Assembly (NCBI GenBank): GCA_963795555.1
Contig: CAWCHZ010000002.1
Span: 1,674,001-1,738,000, forward strand
Reading direction: 5' to 3'
From: CAWCHZ01 sp963795555
GTDB taxonomy: Bacteria > Actinomycetota > Thermoleophilia > Solirubrobacterales > Solirubrobacteraceae
Length of the DNA: 64,000 nt
This document shows, piece after piece, positions 61,787 to 64,000 of this stretch. Every line of letters starts with the position of its first letter. Position 1 is the first letter of the stretch. Made by a program: the position numbers and the translations under genes. A model generated the notes under the pieces. That model was not told where the DNA came from, did no database searches, and saw only the letters and a list, made by a program, of their open reading frames with translations.

Positions 61787-62878
61787 GCTCAGCGCTTGCG
61801 CAAGGTGGACTCGGGTCACCCGCCAGGCGGGATAGAGGCCACCCAGGACGCCGATCGCGATGCCGATCAGCAGCGCGCGCCCAAGCCCCCAGGCTGTGAA
61901 GTGCGGCGCCACCAGCGTGGCGACCGAGAGCAGCCTGACGATCAGCTCGGCGGCCAGTGCGCCCAGCCCCAGCCCGACGATCGCCCCGAGGACGCTGATC
62001 GCAAGCCCTTCGCCGAAGACCAATCGCGCCACCTGGAGCGGCGGCCAGCCGACCGCCGCCAGCAGCGCGAACTCGCGCTGGCGCTCGACGACCGCCATCA
62101 GCGTCGTGTTCATGACGACGATCGCGCCGATGATCAGCGCCAGCACAGCCAGGACCCCGACGGCATCGTGGATCAGCAGGCTGTTGGTGTCGGCCCGTGC
62201 GACCTGACCGGGCTCGCTGATCCCCACCGTTCCCGGCAGCGCTCGCTCCAACCGGTGCGCGACGACCGCGGCCGACTGGCCCTGGCCGATCGCCACGGCG
62301 ATGGTCGTCGCGTCGCCGCTGCGGTGCGTGATGCGCTGCACCTCCGACAGCGGGATCGCGGCGCCTTGGTCCTCGAAGAGCACGCCGGCGTGGTAGATCG
62401 CGACGACCCGGTAGGCGTTGCCGCTGAGCATCAAGGAGCTGCCGATGCCCAGGTGCAGCTGGCGCGCCGCCGCGTCCCCAACCATCGCCTCGGCGCCCTG
62501 CGCGGGCCGTCCCTGCACCATCACCAGGCGGCGCACCACGAAGCTGCCCGGGACGACGCCGAACACCAGGAACGACTTGGCCTGCGGCAGCTCCCCGCTG
62601 AGCACGCTGATCGGCGCGGCCTCGGAGACGCCGGGCACCTGCGCCGCCCGCTGCGCCAGCGACGCCGGCAGCGTCGAGGCGGTCAGGTCACCGACGCCGG
62701 CCTGGAAGAGTCCGAGCTGGGCGTTGCCCAGGTTGATCAGCCCACTCGCCGTGCGGTCGAGCCCGGCGCTGATCGAGACCAGCGCCACGATCGTCGCGAC
62801 GCCGACCGCGACGCCGACCGCGGTCAGCGTCGTGCGCACCTTGCGGCGGAGCAGGTTGGCGGCGATCAGACGGATCAC
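61784..62878 (-). CDS. FtsX/MacB-like ABC transporter permease
   Basis: A 364-residue permease with one N-terminal helix (TTLTAVGVAVGVATIVALVSIS), a large extracytoplasmic domain (about 50-235, including a MacB-like core) and three C-terminal helices (VGVLAVLALIIGAIVVMN, LAISVLGAIVGLGLGALAAEL, RALLIGIAIGVLGGLYPAWR). The last segment, GGLYPAWRVTRVHLAQAL, is the family's typical end. It probably works with the ATPase encoded convergently. GTG 62878 is the start; no strong Shine-Dalgarno sequence. Its cargo is unknown. Confidence 0.9.
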   Translation of the reverse strand: MIRLIAANLLRRKVRTTLTAVGVAVGVATIVALVSISAGLDRTASGLINLGNAQLGLFQAGVGDLTASTLPASLAQRAAQVPGVSEAAPISVLSGELPQAKSFLVFGVVPGSFVVRRLVMVQGRPAQGAEAMVGDAAARQLHLGIGSSLMLSGNAYRVVAIYHAGVLFEDQGAAIPLSEVQRITHRSGDATTIAVAIGQGQSAAVVAHRLERALPGTVGISEPGQVARADTNSLLIHDAVGVLAVLALIIGAIVVMNTTLMAVVERQREFALLAAVGWPPLQVARLVFGEGLAISVLGAIVGLGLGALAAELIVRLLSVATLVAPHFTAWGLGRALLIGIAIGVLGGLYPAWRVTRVHLAQALS

Positions 62879-62948
62879 GGCGTCACGGCTCCATGGAGGC
62901 GCACGGCCGGATCATCGCGCGCCCGAGCACGTGGGGCAAACTTGCGCC

Positions 62949-64000
62949 GTGAGCTCACCCCGAACGCGGTTGCTGAGCGGCAAGCTGGCCAGCGGTGGAC
63001 GGCTGCGTCCCGGTTGGCTGGAGATCCGCGGCGAGCGGCTTGGCGACGTCGGCTGGGGGGCCGCTCCGCGCCGTCCCGACGAGCGCCCGGACGGCGTGAT
63101 CGCGCCGGGTCTGTGCGATATCCAGGTCAATGGGGCCGGTGGCCACGAGGTCACCGGCGGCGCCGGCGCGTTGGACGCTATCGACGCCCTGCTGCTGGCG
63201 CATGGCGTGACGAGCTACCTGCCGACCCTCATCACGACCGAGCCTGGGGCGCTGCGCCGAGCCATCGACGAGCTGGACGAGCGCATCGCCGATCCGCGCT
63301 CGCCGGTCGCCGGCGTTCACCTGGAGGGGCCGTTCCTGAGCCCGGCGCACGCCGGCGTGCACCGTCGCAGTCTCCTGCGCGCGCCGGGCGCTGGCCTGCC
63401 CTGCGGCTTCGAGGCGCCCGCGGTGCGCCTGGTCACGCTCGCCCCCGAGCTGCCTGGAGCGCTGGAGCTGATCGCCCAGCTGCGCCGGCGCGGCATCGCG
63501 GTCGCGCTCGGCCACTCCGGCGCGAGCGCCGACGTCGCCCGCCAGGCGATCGACGCGGGCGCGAGGCTGGTAACACATGTCTTCAACGCGATGGGCCCGT
63601 TGCATCACCGCGCACCGGGGCTCGTCGGGCTGGCGCTCGTCGACCGCCGCGTAACGGTCGCGGTGATCCCCGATGGGCTGCACGTCGACTCGCTCGTGCT
63701 CGAGCTCGTCCGCCGCGCAGCCGGGGCGCGGGTGGCGCTCGTGAGCGACGCCTCGCCAGCCGCGGAGGCGCCGCCAGGCGACTACGCGTTCGCCGGCACG
63801 CCGATCGTCGCCCGCACCGATGGCAGCGTCAGGACCGCCGCTGGACGCCTCGCCGGCAGCGGCATCACCCTGGACGTCGCGCTGCGCCGCTGGCTCGCGC
63901 TGACCGGCGCGTCGCTGGCCGTGGCGGCGCGCGCCGCGAGCGAGCGACCTGCGGCGGCGGTCGGCCTCCCGAGCGGGTTGCGCCCCGGCGGGCCGGCCGA
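62949..64000 (+). CDS. nagA: N-acetylglucosamine-6-phosphate deacetylase (runs off the right edge)
   Basis: The first 350 residues of NagA, which deacetylates GlcNAc-6-phosphate for recycling and catabolism of aminosugars. PGLCDIQVNGAGGHE at about 58, HLEGPFLSPAHAG with the metal Glu, ALGHSGAS and THVFNAMGPLHHRAPG with the metal His residues, and LVSDAS with the catalytic Asp are all in place. GTG 62949 lies six bases after a weak CAAACT -10-like box. It is divergent from the permease gene. The end of the gene lies beyond the window. Confidence 0.94.
   Translation, partial: MSSPRTRLLSGKLASGGRLRPGWLEIRGERLGDVGWGAAPRRPDERPDGVIAPGLCDIQVNGAGGHEVTGGAGALDAIDALLLAHGVTSYLPTLITTEPGALRRAIDELDERIADPRSPVAGVHLEGPFLSPAHAGVHRRSLLRAPGAGLPCGFEAPAVRLVTLAPELPGALELIAQLRRRGIAVALGHSGASADVARQAIDAGARLVTHVFNAMGPLHHRAPGLVGLALVDRRVTVAVIPDGLHVDSLVLELVRRAAGARVALVSDASPAAEAPPGDYAFAGTPIVARTDGSVRTAAGRLAGSGITLDVALRRWLALTGASLAVAARAASERPAAAVGLPSGLRPGGPA

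Overview
This is a gene-dense, very GC-rich stretch of a bacterial chromosome. The gene set points to an actinobacterium: a dnaK-grpE-dnaJ-hspR cluster followed by clpB, an actinobacterial-type inositol-3-phosphate synthase next to a CDP-alcohol phosphotransferase, and frequent GTG and TTG starts. My best guess, by inference only, is class Thermoleophilia (Solirubrobacterales). I see no insertion sequence, prophage, integrase or CRISPR array.

Layout. 1-7.2 kb: two sugar ABC transporter sets with an SMP-30-type lactonase between them, all on the minus strand, with three copies of a LacI-type palindrome. 7.2-10.8 kb: tRNA-Val, glutathionyl-hydroquinone reductase, GNAT, a DUF433/DUF5615-type toxin-antitoxin pair, tRNA-Glu, tRNA-Lys and GtrA. 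10.7-21.5 kb: purine biosynthesis on the minus strand, purD-purB, purC-purS-purQ-purL, purF-purN and purH (purM, purE and purK are absent here). 21.5-28.9 kb: a GYD protein, then clpB, hspR, dnaJ, grpE and dnaK. 28.9-37.7 kb: endonuclease III, a CAP protein, a GT-C-like membrane protein, PAP2 phosphatase, phosphatidylinositol-phosphate-type synthase, ino1, a glycosyltransferase-PHP fusion and a UDG-like protein. 37.8-45 kb: quinone reductase, L-2-hydroxyglutarate oxidase, RumA-type rRNA methyltransferase, an M3-like peptidase, a phasin-like protein and argF. 45-48.5 kb: thiG, thiS and thiO under a TPP riboswitch, with thiE divergent. 49-56.8 kb: a complete 2-oxoacid dehydrogenase complex (E3, E1 alpha, E1 beta, E2) with lipB and lipA. 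56.8-64 kb: rhomboid protease, membrane and envelope proteins, a convergent ABC ATPase and permease pair, and the 5' part of nagA.

Three patterns cut across the genes. First, many genes outside operons have a TANNNT-like -10 element 6-11 bases before the start codon and no Shine-Dalgarno sequence. I read these as leaderless or near-leaderless mRNAs, and they help fix unusual starts (TTG for argF, CTG for rhomboid, GTG for lpd, lipB, purC and nth). Second, spacers repeatedly hold short tandem repeats (16-41 bp), several of which are decayed copies of the adjoining gene's end including its stop codon. The same process seems to have left in-frame repeats inside proteins. Third, very short open frames bridge or precede several genes with overlapping stop and start codons.

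The candidates for new biology are the inositol-lipid neighbourhood, with a degenerate PimA-like domain fused to a PHP domain and a PAP2 protein that could be the missing phosphatidylinositol-phosphate phosphatase; the gene-end duplication pattern; and the palindrome-controlled sugar regulon with a coupled upstream open frame. No function was confirmed by search; all assignments come from reading motifs and context.
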